DNA of 48,880 nt from the NCBI GenBank assembly GCA_009787835.1, contig WQSN01000017.1, forward strand, positions 1 through 48,880, in the 5' to 3' direction. Below are positions 16,352 through 24,544 of this stretch, piece after piece. The translations under genes were made by a program, and so were the position numbers. Under the pieces are notes generated by a model. The model was not told the DNA's origin, did no database searches, and was given only the letters and a program-made list of their open reading frames with translations. This DNA comes from Treponema sp. (GTDB taxonomy: Bacteria; Spirochaetota; Spirochaetia; Treponematales; Breznakiellaceae). Positions within the stretch are counted from its first letter, which is position 1, and each line of letters begins with the position of its first letter.

Positions 16352-17515
16352 ATGAAAATACTATTAAAAGTTTTATTAATTATTATCGCCGTAGCCGTTA
16401 TAATCGTATACGGCGGCGTCTTCCTTTGCCATAAGGTGTTTTTTAAAGAAGACGCATCAACTGTGCCGTCAATTTCAGGTGTATCAGACGGCGTGTTTAT
16501 ATTAGGCGTTCAGGCGCATCAGAATCATCCCTCTACTGTAGAAGAGTTTCTGCCAGTTCTCGCGGATCAGTTAAAAAGGTATAATAATATAGCTCCGTTT
16601 CTGTGGCCGGATAATAAAGTAATAAATCAGTCTATTATTATAGAAAAAATTAATGGAAGTAAATTCTGGTTAATTGATTCAAACGGCGGCATTAAAAACT
16701 TGTCCAAAAAACAGGCGTTAAGTTACGGTTTTAAAAGGCTTGCTTATGTAGACGGATTTAGTTTTTTTGACGGCGGTTTGTATTACGCAGTATCAGATAA
16801 CGATATAAAAAATATTCTTGACTGGCAGAAATATCTTCACCTTGGAACTCACGACACCATACTTTTCCTGACGCATGAGAAGTTTCATAATCTGGAACAG
16901 AGCAGATGGAAGGTAATGGAAAACATTTCAAACAAGGGAAGAAATGAATTTTTGGATAATATACAGGCCCGCGCAAAACGAGATCTATTGCAAAAACAGC
17001 TTTTTAAGGCTGTCAGTGAAACCGGAAATACACAGTTAGTTCTTGAAGCGTTAGCCACATATGAAGACTGGAAAAATAAATTCCCCGGTGATTATAATAA
17101 TTCAATTTATTTTGACCGTATAGAAGGAACAGCGTATTATTATGAGCTTATATCGGGGCTTTACATCGGTTATCCCGATATTATAAAAAACAATAATGAT
17201 ATAGACCGCGCTCTTTCCCTGTTGGCGACACGCGGTGATGTTTATACCAGACACGGTGTTGCGGCGGAAGGATACAGCGTCGGCGGTTTTTCATGCGTCC
17301 TGCTTGAAAGGTTTGTAAATAACTGGAAGGAGGATTTAATGAATACAGGAGACGCGACTCCTATCGAAATGTTATACCGGCATTTTAAAGACATGCCGCT
17401 TCCCCCGCCGGAACAGCAAACCCAGGTAGAAATAAACGTGATAGCCGCGCAAATCGAAGCCCGCAAAGATATAAAACCGCGCTTTTTCAGATTCCTTTAT
17501 GATATTTTATTTTAA
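16352..17515 (+). CDS. Membrane-anchored HExxH putative metallopeptidase
   Basis: A 387-residue protein with one N-terminal membrane anchor (about 5-26) and an extracytoplasmic domain. HEKFH (175-179) follows a hydrophobic strand (TILFLT), the normal setting of a zinc-peptidase HExxH motif. A later RIEGTAYYYEL segment (about 257-267) offers a glutamate as a possible third ligand, as in gluzincin-type enzymes. I know no named family for it. It stands alone, converging on the XRE regulator. Two histidines in AHQNHP near residue 55 could be incidental. Confidence 0.7.
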   Translation: MKILLKVLLIIIAVAVIIVYGGVFLCHKVFFKEDASTVPSISGVSDGVFILGVQAHQNHPSTVEEFLPVLADQLKRYNNIAPFLWPDNKVINQSIIIEKINGSKFWLIDSNGGIKNLSKKQALSYGFKRLAYVDGFSFFDGGLYYAVSDNDIKNILDWQKYLHLGTHDTILFLTHEKFHNLEQSRWKVMENISNKGRNEFLDNIQARAKRDLLQKQLFKAVSETGNTQLVLEALATYEDWKNKFPGDYNNSIYFDRIEGTAYYYELISGLYIGYPDIIKNNNDIDRALSLLATRGDVYTRHGVAAEGYSVGGFSCVLLERFVNNWKEDLMNTGDATPIEMLYRHFKDMPLPPPEQQTQVEINVIAAQIEARKDIKPRFFRFLYDILF

Positions 17516-17584
17516 TGGACATCTTTTGAAATTCTATGTATTACTCAGTGAAAATTTATTAAAGCTTGTTCTTTATTCGCTGGA

Positions 17585-17905
17585 TTATCTTAAATATTGC
17601 TTAAAAATGTCATTTAATGCGGAATTTATTTTTTTTGTAATATCTTTAGAAATATTAGTAATAAGTTTTTTAGTATCAGACGGCACAAGATCACCTTTGA
17701 AAAGTTCAAAAATCTCGACATCAAGAACCTGAGCTATTCGCGCCAGAATATCCGCTTTAGGGTACTTGGTTCCTCTTTCAATACTGCTGAGGAAAATAAC
17801 TGAAATATTGGCTTTTTCGGCTAAAACAGCCTGAGTTAACTCTCTATGAGAGCGTATAGATTTTATATTTTTCCCCAAAATGGCTTTTACAGCCTTTCCA
17901 TCCAT
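17585..17905 (-). CDS. XRE-family transcriptional regulator
   Basis: A 106-residue protein with a Cro/C1-type helix-turn-helix (about 12-66: LTQAVLAEKANISVIFLSSI with the ERG turn) and a short helical C-terminal part that may dimerise. It is divergent from the LRR lipoprotein gene at 18090, with about 185 bases between, including a strong promoter overlapped by two direct repeats. A local repressor role is inferred from that position. Confidence 0.9.
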   Translation of the reverse strand: MDGKAVKAILGKNIKSIRSHRELTQAVLAEKANISVIFLSSIERGTKYPKADILARIAQVLDVEIFELFKGDLVPSDTKKLITNISKDITKKINSALNDIFKQYLR

Positions 17906-17953
17906 ACTTCACACCTCTTAACCTCCTATACATTAAATAATGAATAATTTGTA

Positions 17954-17982
17954 TTGACAAAAATCTATAAGGAATATACTAT
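17954..17982 (+). promoter_or_regulatory. Sigma-70-like promoter for the LRR lipoprotein
   Basis: TTGACA (17954-17959), exact 17-base spacer, TACTAT (17977-17982). The gene starts 108 bases further on, leaving a long leader. The first copy of the TATAAGGAATATA repeat occupies the spacer and -10 region. Confidence 0.6.
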
Positions 17983-17998
17983 TCTTATAAGGAATATA
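17966..17998. promoter_or_regulatory. Two 13-bp direct repeats, candidate operator
   Basis: TATAAGGAATATA occurs at 17966-17978 and 17986-17998, identical, with starts 20 bases apart (about two helical turns). One copy covers the -10 region and the other the transcript start. CTTATAAG at the junction is palindromic. The adjacent XRE regulator is the obvious candidate to bind here. Inference from position. Confidence 0.55.
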
Positions 17999-18089
17999 TA
18001 TTTCTTTAAAAGTTTCCATATTCTGCTTTTTGATATGGATACCCAAATTAAAATTTTAAAAGATGTGTATATACCAAAGGAAGGAAAAA

Positions 18090-20105
18090 ATGAATAAATT
18101 ATTAAAAAATTGGTTTTCTGTAGCCAATTTTAGCTTATTTCTCTGTATTTTCATTGTCAATATTTTTTTGTCATGTCAAAGTACTTTGAATCAATCACAG
18201 CAGACACAAGATATTTTGCAAGCTGAAAATTCTGTTGAGTATTGGACAGGTGATGGAGGCAGTGGAATAAGGTTAGGTATTCTTGTACCTGAAAGTCAAG
18301 GGTTAAGTGAGGATTTGGAATATGTTCCGACAATGGTTCAAGGTGTATTGGTAACCAATATGTCAAAATATTCATCAATATCAGTACTTGATCGGGTTTC
18401 ACTTGATCGTGTTATTTCGGAAACTCTTGATCTCACCTATGAGGATAATTTGGATATTGTCAGGCTTGGTCATGTTGCTCATGTTGGACACATGATGACG
18501 GGAAACATTATAAAAACTTCAACAGGTTATTCAATGCAAATCAATATAACAGATACTACCCCACAGGCGAATACCATTGCTTCATTTTCTGGAAATTGTA
18601 CCATAGCAGAGTTTGACAACTATAGCGCTATACATCGTGCTTCATTGGAACTGTTATCTCAAATTGGTGTACAATTGACAAGTGAAGCGATAAGTGAACT
18701 TTCCATGGCAAGTACTCAACAATCTATTAATGCACAAACAGCGCTTGCTCGCGGTGTTACTGCCCAGCGGAAGGGAACTGAGGTGGAAGCATTAAGTTAT
18801 TTTTATCGTGCAGCAGAAATTGATCCATCATTAATGGAAGCAGAGAGTCGTTCTTTGATATTATCTGCTAATATTTCTAATGTTAATATCGGTGAAAATG
18901 TTCGTGATGATATTGCATGGCGTAGAGATTGGGTTGCACGACTAAATGAAACAGAAGTTGCTTTTTACCGTATGCTTAATGCGGCAGTTGATCCGCCTTA
19001 CAGTTTTTTTTATTCTACTGCTATAGAGCAAGGACGAATAAATTACCAGACAGAAACGGTAGATATGAGTATTACCATTAATCTGCATGGAATCAAAGCG
19101 TGGTTCAACTCCATACAACGAGCTGCTCAGTCTGTATATGATGGCCTAAACAACACAGGTAGAAAAAATGATTGGGGGTTGGGATCATGGCCGATAAGTG
19201 GTGTTTCCGAAACAAATCCTTTCCGTTCATGGAGTTATGATTTTTCTATTGTGTTTGAATTATTGAACCATCAAGGTAAAATGATCGGTAGTCAGACATT
19301 CAACATTAGTCCTGTGTACAGATTCTCTCAAAGTGGTAACCAGATAGCTGTTGATTATAATGAAAATACATTCAATACAATTGTTTTTAGGGCAATTAAT
19401 GCAAATGATATAACAGACAATCTTACTATTCGTTTAGCATCTGTGAACGGAAACGAGCCTGAGAAAGCACCGTTTCAAATAACAGCATTGACAGGTGAAG
19501 TGTGGAATGAATATCGCAGTGGTAATGGTTTACATCCTGTTAGGGTGGTTAATGGAGTAGTAATGGGATTTAATCCAGCGCTTACAGATGCACAGATTCG
19601 GCAATACCGGGAATTGGTATTATATTCTGAGGCATGGGGTGAATCGTTTGTTAAAATTACAAGTATTGGAGAGAGAGCATTTGTAGGAAAAGGACTTACC
19701 AGTGTAATAATTCCAGAAAGTGTTACTTCAATTAATAATTATGCATTTGCTGACAATCCAATAGCCCGTTTAATTATAGGTAACAATGTCACCACTATTG
19801 GTGATTATGCATTTTTTGGTCATAATATAAGTAACTTAATTATTCCCGATAGTGTTCGTTCTATTGGATTTTATGCATTTAGACGGCATAGAAGTGTATG
19901 GGCAGAAAAAAAAACAATAACCAGTGTAATGATTGGAGCAAATGTTACATTTAGCCATACAAATGATCCTGATAGAGGCGATGGATATGCATTACCAGCA
20001 GATATTATGGGTTTATATTATCATGGTGGACGAAAAGCAATGCTTATTTCCCTTACAGGTCAAGGTTTAGTTTCATATTGGGGGTATCGCTTAAGGAGTA
20101 ATTGA
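18090..20105 (+). CDS. Lipoprotein with CsgG-like, TPR and BspA-type LRR domains
   Basis: The 671-residue protein starts at ATG 18090 after an AAGGAAGG ribosome site; an upstream in-frame ATG (18063) would spoil the signal. Lipobox FLSC (Cys29). Residues about 55-200 resemble the CsgG/LpoB-type fold (LGILVPES, SISVLDRVSLDRVI, GHMMTGNI). A TPR-like helix pair follows (about 215-255), then a beta-rich section. Four BspA-type leucine-rich repeats sit near the C-terminus (ITSIGERAF, SVTSINNYAF, NVTTIGDYAF, SVRSIGFYAF). BspA repeats often mediate binding to host or other bacteria. Base composition is richer in A+T than neighbours. Likely regulated by the divergent XRE protein. Confidence 0.85.
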   Translation: MNKLLKNWFSVANFSLFLCIFIVNIFLSCQSTLNQSQQTQDILQAENSVEYWTGDGGSGIRLGILVPESQGLSEDLEYVPTMVQGVLVTNMSKYSSISVLDRVSLDRVISETLDLTYEDNLDIVRLGHVAHVGHMMTGNIIKTSTGYSMQINITDTTPQANTIASFSGNCTIAEFDNYSAIHRASLELLSQIGVQLTSEAISELSMASTQQSINAQTALARGVTAQRKGTEVEALSYFYRAAEIDPSLMEAESRSLILSANISNVNIGENVRDDIAWRRDWVARLNETEVAFYRMLNAAVDPPYSFFYSTAIEQGRINYQTETVDMSITINLHGIKAWFNSIQRAAQSVYDGLNNTGRKNDWGLGSWPISGVSETNPFRSWSYDFSIVFELLNHQGKMIGSQTFNISPVYRFSQSGNQIAVDYNENTFNTIVFRAINANDITDNLTIRLASVNGNEPEKAPFQITALTGEVWNEYRSGNGLHPVRVVNGVVMGFNPALTDAQIRQYRELVLYSEAWGESFVKITSIGERAFVGKGLTSVIIPESVTSINNYAFADNPIARLIIGNNVTTIGDYAFFGHNISNLIIPDSVRSIGFYAFRRHRSVWAEKKTITSVMIGANVTFSHTNDPDRGDGYALPADIMGLYYHGGRKAMLISLTGQGLVSYWGYRLRSN

Positions 20106-20198
20106 TAAAGTAAAGATTAAATTATTTTATCGTATTATTAATATAGTAAACGTTATGTGCCATTAATATTAAATCATGTTGATAGACTTAAAAAATGA

Positions 20199-20226
20199 TT
20201 GATATTAATAGATAAAAATTTATAAT
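20199..20226 (+). promoter_or_regulatory. Candidate promoter of the small lipoprotein
   Basis: TTGATA (20199-20204), 16-base spacer, perfect TATAAT (20221-20226), 26 bases before the ATG at 20252, with an AAAGGAG ribosome site between. Confidence 0.55.
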
Positions 20227-20251
20227 ATATTTGTTATAAAGGAGCAATATT

Positions 20252-20638
20252 ATGAAAACAAAACAAAAATTGTTTCTCGGTTTTATCGTTATTTTAATGA
20301 CATGTTTTATTTTGGTTGGATGTGCTACTTTACCACCTGTAGAATTTCCCTCAGATTTTACTGGAACATGGGAAAGAGTAAATCTAGAATATCCACACAC
20401 ATTAACTTTTACTTCAACAACCATTAAAGCCAGTAATCAATCATATTATGAAAATCTTTTATCAATATCTGGTGATTGGTATACTATATATCCAAACAAT
20501 AATCGAAATATTAGAGGCACGATAAACCTTAAACTTGTTGGTGAATATCTGAATATTATTGATGCTTATGATACGCCCAATGCTTATACATGGTATGGTG
20601 GAGAAGATGACTGGACTGGTACTTGGAGAAGAAGATAA
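20252..20638 (+). CDS. Small lipoprotein, beta-rich
   Basis: A 128-residue protein with a clear lipoprotein signal (lipobox LVGC, Cys24). The mature part begins with FTGTWERV and ends DDWTGTWRRR, and it is beta-strand-rich, as in small lipocalin-like lipoproteins. No close family recognised. AAAGGAG lies 9 bases before the ATG. It is in the A+T-rich accessory stretch and may be species-specific. Confidence 0.75.
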   Translation: MKTKQKLFLGFIVILMTCFILVGCATLPPVEFPSDFTGTWERVNLEYPHTLTFTSTTIKASNQSYYENLLSISGDWYTIYPNNNRNIRGTINLKLVGEYLNIIDAYDTPNAYTWYGGEDDWTGTWRRR

Positions 20639-20648
20639 AACGGTAACG

Positions 20649-20680
20649 CCCCAGTGTCAGTCCCCTTTTTTTCCCAGTGT
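20649..20680. repeat. REP-like element with GTGTCAGTC core
   Basis: Contains CAGTGTCAGTCCCC followed by a T-run, and repeats CCAGTGT at 20651 and 20674. The core GTGTCAGTC is shared with 16174-16184 in the opposite orientation. It lies just after the small lipoprotein gene, where the T-run could also help termination. Confidence 0.4.
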
Positions 20681-20791
20681 AACATTGCACCTAACGACAC
20701 TATATATAGTACAGTTATATATAATAAGCATATACATTTTATTTTTCAGGCGCGTAAGAGTAAATACACAGTTTTATTGATAATGCTATGA

Positions 20792-21013
20792 GGGATTATA
20801 CCTGATTTAACAAATGAAGAATATGCCGCACTTGCAGAGAAATGGACAAAAAATCCGCCAAAGCCAGGTCCCAACGGAACAGGCTTTTTTGCCGCCGGCG
20901 TACAAGTAGGGACTTTTTCATTGGTTACTCCGATTTTGGGCGTCTGGTACTGTTATAACCATTTCTTTAATTTCTGTATAATAATTTTACACTGGACAAA
21001 ATACCTGTTTTAA
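20792..21013 (+). pseudogene. Decayed gene fragment
   Basis: A 73-codon open frame with no start codon (TGA immediately before). It begins IIPDLTNEEYAALAEKW and goes on with PKPGPNGTGFF, a sequence that looks like real protein, then becomes hydrophobic and probably out of the original frame. It sits directly before a VapBC pair. I read it as the remnant of a small accessory gene, perhaps an antitoxin-like protein. No other content was seen in 20681-20791. Confidence 0.45.
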
Positions 21014-21027
21014 ATTAATCTTGAAAT

Positions 21028-21237
21028 ATGACACATCAATTAACAATAACTGTTGACGATACAGTCTACCAGGCTTTAAAACCAATGGTTGAGCATGAAA
21101 CAATTGGCGCATTGCTGTATGAATTCATGCAAAACAGGAATATAAAACAAAAAACGCCATCTATTACCGCTTTACGCGGGACATTACACAATGTCGATAC
21201 ATCAGATATAAGAGAAGAAACTGACAGAATAATATGA
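21028..21237 (+). CDS. vapB: VapB-type antitoxin
   Basis: A 69-residue protein directly before a PIN toxin, overlapping it by 4 bases (ATGA). The N-terminal beta-strand LTITVDDTVYQALKPM and following helix fit a ribbon-helix-helix-like DNA-binding and dimerising domain. The tail (ALRGTLHNVDTSDIREETDR) fits the toxin-wrapping part of VapB antitoxins. It would neutralise the toxin and repress its own promoter. No Shine-Dalgarno is evident. Confidence 0.8.
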   Translation: MTHQLTITVDDTVYQALKPMVEHETIGALLYEFMQNRNIKQKTPSITALRGTLHNVDTSDIREETDRII

Positions 21238-21605
21238 ATGTTATAGATTCATCATGCTGGCTTGAATACCTAATGAATACAGAAATAGGCGCAAATATCG
21301 CTCCTGTTATTGAAAATCAAGATGAACTTATTGTTCCGACAATTACTATTTATGAAGTATATAAAAAATTAACAGCGGAAAAGAGCAAGGAATATGCGCA
21401 GGAAGTTGTTTCATATATGAAAAACGGAACAGTTATTGATCTTAATGCCGGCATTAGTATTTATGCCGCCGATATAAGCAAAAAATACAAACTGGCAATG
21501 GCTGACAGTATTATTTATGCAACATCAATTCTTTATACATCAACAGTGTTTTCATGTGATAAGCATTTTAAAGATTTACCTAATGTTCGATATTTTCCTA
21601 AATAA
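21234..21605 (+). CDS. vapC: VapC-type PIN-domain RNase toxin
   Basis: A 123-residue PIN domain with all four expected acidic residues: Asp5 (VIDSSCW), Glu41 (TIYEVYK), Asp91 (LAMADSIIYA) and Asp109 (FSCDKHF). VapC toxins are Mg-dependent endoribonucleases that cut tRNA or rRNA and stop growth when the antitoxin is lost. Length is normal for the family (about 130) and the gene looks intact. Translation is coupled to vapB. Confidence 0.9.
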   Translation: MNVIDSSCWLEYLMNTEIGANIAPVIENQDELIVPTITIYEVYKKLTAEKSKEYAQEVVSYMKNGTVIDLNAGISIYAADISKKYKLAMADSIIYATSILYTSTVFSCDKHFKDLPNVRYFPK

Positions 21606-21854
21606 GCGGACAGAAATATATGCGCCCAGACATAACGCATATAAAAAAACGAATACGAAAAAAGCCTGTCCTTCCATGGGGAAAATCGGATATGCGCCAA
21701 TATCTGTCACCCGAAATTCTTATATAATCCGTGTTCTATATTACCAAGTAATATTTTTCCGCAAAGAACGATCACTCACTGAATATATTACTTGAAAATA
21801 TATTTTTTTTTGCATAAAATATAAAAATATACTAAACAGTAAGCGGAGAAAATA
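21606..21854. other. Intergenic stretch, no gene seen
   Basis: 249 A+T-rich bases between vapC and a membrane protein. No convincing frame or RNA gene. A short hairpin of imperfect AATATATT-type arms near 21780-21815 could end vapC transcription. Nothing else supportable. Confidence 0.4.
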
Positions 21855-22538
21855 ATGAGCGCTAATGAAAAGATTGGATATCAGTACACTGCCAGAAATG
21901 TAATTTTGTCGATATTGGCTGGTATTGTTTTTATATCAGGGGCTGTCCTGGCTTTTGTTTTTTTATTTATACCCCAAAGAATGGCCTTTAGGGGAAGCCA
22001 ATACCCGCCGACAGTGCCGGAGATTGCAGTGTCTATTTTTGGCGTGATTGGCATTGTGATGATTATTGCCGCGGTGGCTGGCGCTATAAAATCCCATCTG
22101 ATGAAAAGCACCAATGATGGCACAGGAACATATCTGAAACACACGAAGCACAGAGGATTCGAAGGCAAAAATAGCAGATACAAAGGTAAGAACGATTACT
22201 GGTATGTATATTATTCTTATACCGATGAGAATGATATATACCGTGAAGGAAAATATTTCATTGACAATATTGAGGATGTGCTTGCGTTAAAACATATCGG
22301 CAGTTTCCCGATAAAATTCAGCGGCAAAAAATCAGAAATTGCAGCGGACAGAGAGTTTCTAAATCAGTACAAACAACAGATTAATGAGGCCGGTAATGCT
22401 GATACAGATGAAATTACTGAAGAAGACAAGCTAAAAATAAATATCGAAAATTATATATCAAGCCGGTGGTATTTACGTTTGCTTTTGAAAATCCTTGGGC
22501 CTGTCTTAAATGGGTTTATTGGAAGACGAATAAAATGA
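21855..22538 (+). CDS. Two-helix membrane protein, DUF3592-like
   Basis: A 227-residue protein with two N-terminal membrane helices (about 14-36 and 56-77) flanking a short outside loop. A beta-rich soluble part follows (YWYVYYSYTDENDIYREGKYF), like the DUF3592 arrangement. Start ATG 21855 after AGCGGAG. Function unknown. It lies at the right edge of the accessory stretch. Confidence 0.75.
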   Translation: MSANEKIGYQYTARNVILSILAGIVFISGAVLAFVFLFIPQRMAFRGSQYPPTVPEIAVSIFGVIGIVMIIAAVAGAIKSHLMKSTNDGTGTYLKHTKHRGFEGKNSRYKGKNDYWYVYYSYTDENDIYREGKYFIDNIEDVLALKHIGSFPIKFSGKKSEIAADREFLNQYKQQINEAGNADTDEITEEDKLKINIENYISSRWYLRLLLKILGPVLNGFIGRRIK

Positions 22539-22608
22539 TAAACAAACAGGAAATCTGGACAGCAATGATTCTAAGCGCATATTTGGCGGAAGTATTTAAG
22601 GTTCACCA

Positions 22609-24447
22609 ATGAAAAAAATAATTACGATAGTTTTATTAGTTGTCTTTCTGTTAATGTTTGCATCATGCAGGAAAGAGACGGTTTTTCAAGCGCGGAATCT
22701 TCAGCCTCAGACAAACATGTTCTTACCCGGGTGGTCAGGCGATGATTCTTATCTTGAACAGTTGATAGCGCAGATGACGCTTGTGGAAAAAATCGGACAG
22801 ATGACGCAGGCAGAGCGAAGTGACATTAAAGCGGGCGATATTTCAAGATACGCGCTTGGTTCGGTGTTAAGCGGCGGAGGCTCTGCGCCGGCGCGGAATA
22901 CGCCTGAAGGCTGGTACAGGATGGTTAACGGGTTTATCAATGAATCAATGCAAACCAGGCTTCGCATTCCGGTTATTTACGGGATAGACGCGGTTCACGG
23001 GCATAATAACGCGTTGAACGCCGTCATTTTTCCGCATAATGTAGGGTTAGGTGCAATTGCGGCCGGTGATTTGGAAAAAGGCAGACAGGCCGCTTACGCC
23101 GCCTGTTATATCACCGCTCAGGAAATGATTGCGACAGGGATTCGCATGACATTCGCTCCTGTGCTTGGCGTTCCTGATGATATTCGATGGGGGCGCGCGT
23201 ATGAGTGTTACGGTGAAAATGTTGAAATAATTTCTATGATGGGTGAATGCGCGGTGAGAGGTTTGCAGGACGGCGGCGTTTCAGCGTGCATTAAACATTT
23301 TATCGGAGAAGGTCAGACATTAAACGGACGAAACCAGGGTAACGCTTATTTGGATCGCGCGGGAATTGAGCGCCTTCTTCCGCCCTACCGCGCCGCTATT
23401 GACGCGGGAGCAATGGCGGTGATGATCTCTTTTTCAAGCGTGAACGGAATAAAAATGCACGAGCACAAGGAGTTGATTACTGGTCTTTTGAAAGAAGAGA
23501 TGGGTTTTAAAGGGATGGTTCTTTCCGACTGGGATGCAGTAAGGCAGGTATCAGGAGGCACTTACAAAAATCAGATAGCCAACGCGGTTAATGCCGGCAT
23601 TGACATGGTGATGGCAACTAACGGACGCGATAGCTGGGAAAGTTTTATCAGATTGCTGACAGAACTTGTTGAAGAAGGAACTGTTCCGATGCCGCGCATT
23701 GACGACGCTGTGCTGCGTATCCTTAGGTTCAAACAAAGCGCGGGGATTCTGGATACGCCTTCTCTTAACGGACACGGTTCAATTGGCGCGGAGGGGAACA
23801 GATCAAAAGCGCGTGAAATAGCTTCTGATTCGCTTGTATTACTCCGCAATGAAAATAATGTCATCGATAAGCTGCGCTCATACAAAAACATTCTCGTCGC
23901 GGGACAGGGAGCGAATGATATAGGAATGCAATGCGGAGGATGGACAATTACCTGGCAGGGTTTACATGGAGCATCCACGGAAGGCACAACAATTCTTAAA
24001 GGCATTCAGGAAGCTGTTAAGGGAAACGCCAATGTTACATACAGCGAGGAAGGCAGGGCAGACGGAAAATTTGATGCGGTAATCGCGGTAATCGGGGAAG
24101 ATCCGTACGCAGAAACAGAAGGCGACCGCGAAAATAATATCAATATACGCGGAAAAGACATGGATATGCTGCGGGATGTTTACAGTTACGGCTGCCCTGT
24201 GATAGTGATTATGTTATCGGGCCGCCCAATGACAATCGGCAATGAATATGAAAACTGGGACGCGTTTATCGCCGCATGGCTTCCCGGAACCGAAGGCGGC
24301 TGTGTCGCGGATGTATTGTTTGGCAGCCGTGATTTTACAGGACGGACGCCCTACACATGGCGAAAATCGATTGACGGTGAAATATTATATCCGTTCGCTT
24401 TTGGTCTTTCAAAATATAAGAATCAGTATGGTTTAATCGTAATGTAA
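22609..24447 (+). CDS. Glycoside hydrolase family 3 lipoprotein (beta-glucosidase-like)
   Basis: The 612-residue protein has lipobox FASC (Cys20), so it is attached to a membrane and acts outside the cytoplasm. A GH3 N-terminal barrel carries the nucleophile Asp307 in VLSDWDAV and substrate-binding KHFIGEGQ. The C-terminal GH3 domain has the GEDPYAETEGDR loop that usually holds the acid/base region. It releases glucose or xylose from beta-linked oligosaccharides, which fits growth on plant or microbial glycans. The gene stands alone; the ribosome site AAGG is weak. Confidence 0.93.
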   Translation: MKKIITIVLLVVFLLMFASCRKETVFQARNLQPQTNMFLPGWSGDDSYLEQLIAQMTLVEKIGQMTQAERSDIKAGDISRYALGSVLSGGGSAPARNTPEGWYRMVNGFINESMQTRLRIPVIYGIDAVHGHNNALNAVIFPHNVGLGAIAAGDLEKGRQAAYAACYITAQEMIATGIRMTFAPVLGVPDDIRWGRAYECYGENVEIISMMGECAVRGLQDGGVSACIKHFIGEGQTLNGRNQGNAYLDRAGIERLLPPYRAAIDAGAMAVMISFSSVNGIKMHEHKELITGLLKEEMGFKGMVLSDWDAVRQVSGGTYKNQIANAVNAGIDMVMATNGRDSWESFIRLLTELVEEGTVPMPRIDDAVLRILRFKQSAGILDTPSLNGHGSIGAEGNRSKAREIASDSLVLLRNENNVIDKLRSYKNILVAGQGANDIGMQCGGWTITWQGLHGASTEGTTILKGIQEAVKGNANVTYSEEGRADGKFDAVIAVIGEDPYAETEGDRENNINIRGKDMDMLRDVYSYGCPVIVIMLSGRPMTIGNEYENWDAFIAAWLPGTEGGCVADVLFGSRDFTGRTPYTWRKSIDGEILYPFAFGLSKYKNQYGLIVM

Positions 24448-24544
24448 AAATTTCATTGTACATTTAGCCTTTGTTGTTTAACAGAAAAATTTATACTTAC
24501 TTCTGACTTGCATTTTTCATCATTTCAAATTATCGTAAAGAATC

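Noticed and set aside
17499-17732. Short plus-strand frame between the HExxH and XRE genes
   Set aside because: Lies mostly opposite the XRE gene and has no protein-like pattern; the XRE helix-turn-helix explains the region better.
20559-20780. Possible second small gene overlapping the end of the small lipoprotein
   Set aside because: It is out of frame with the lipoprotein, runs through the REP-like element, and has no ribosome site.
21517-21795. Possible small gene after vapC
   Set aside because: Starts inside vapC in another frame, has no ribosome site and no protein-like pattern.
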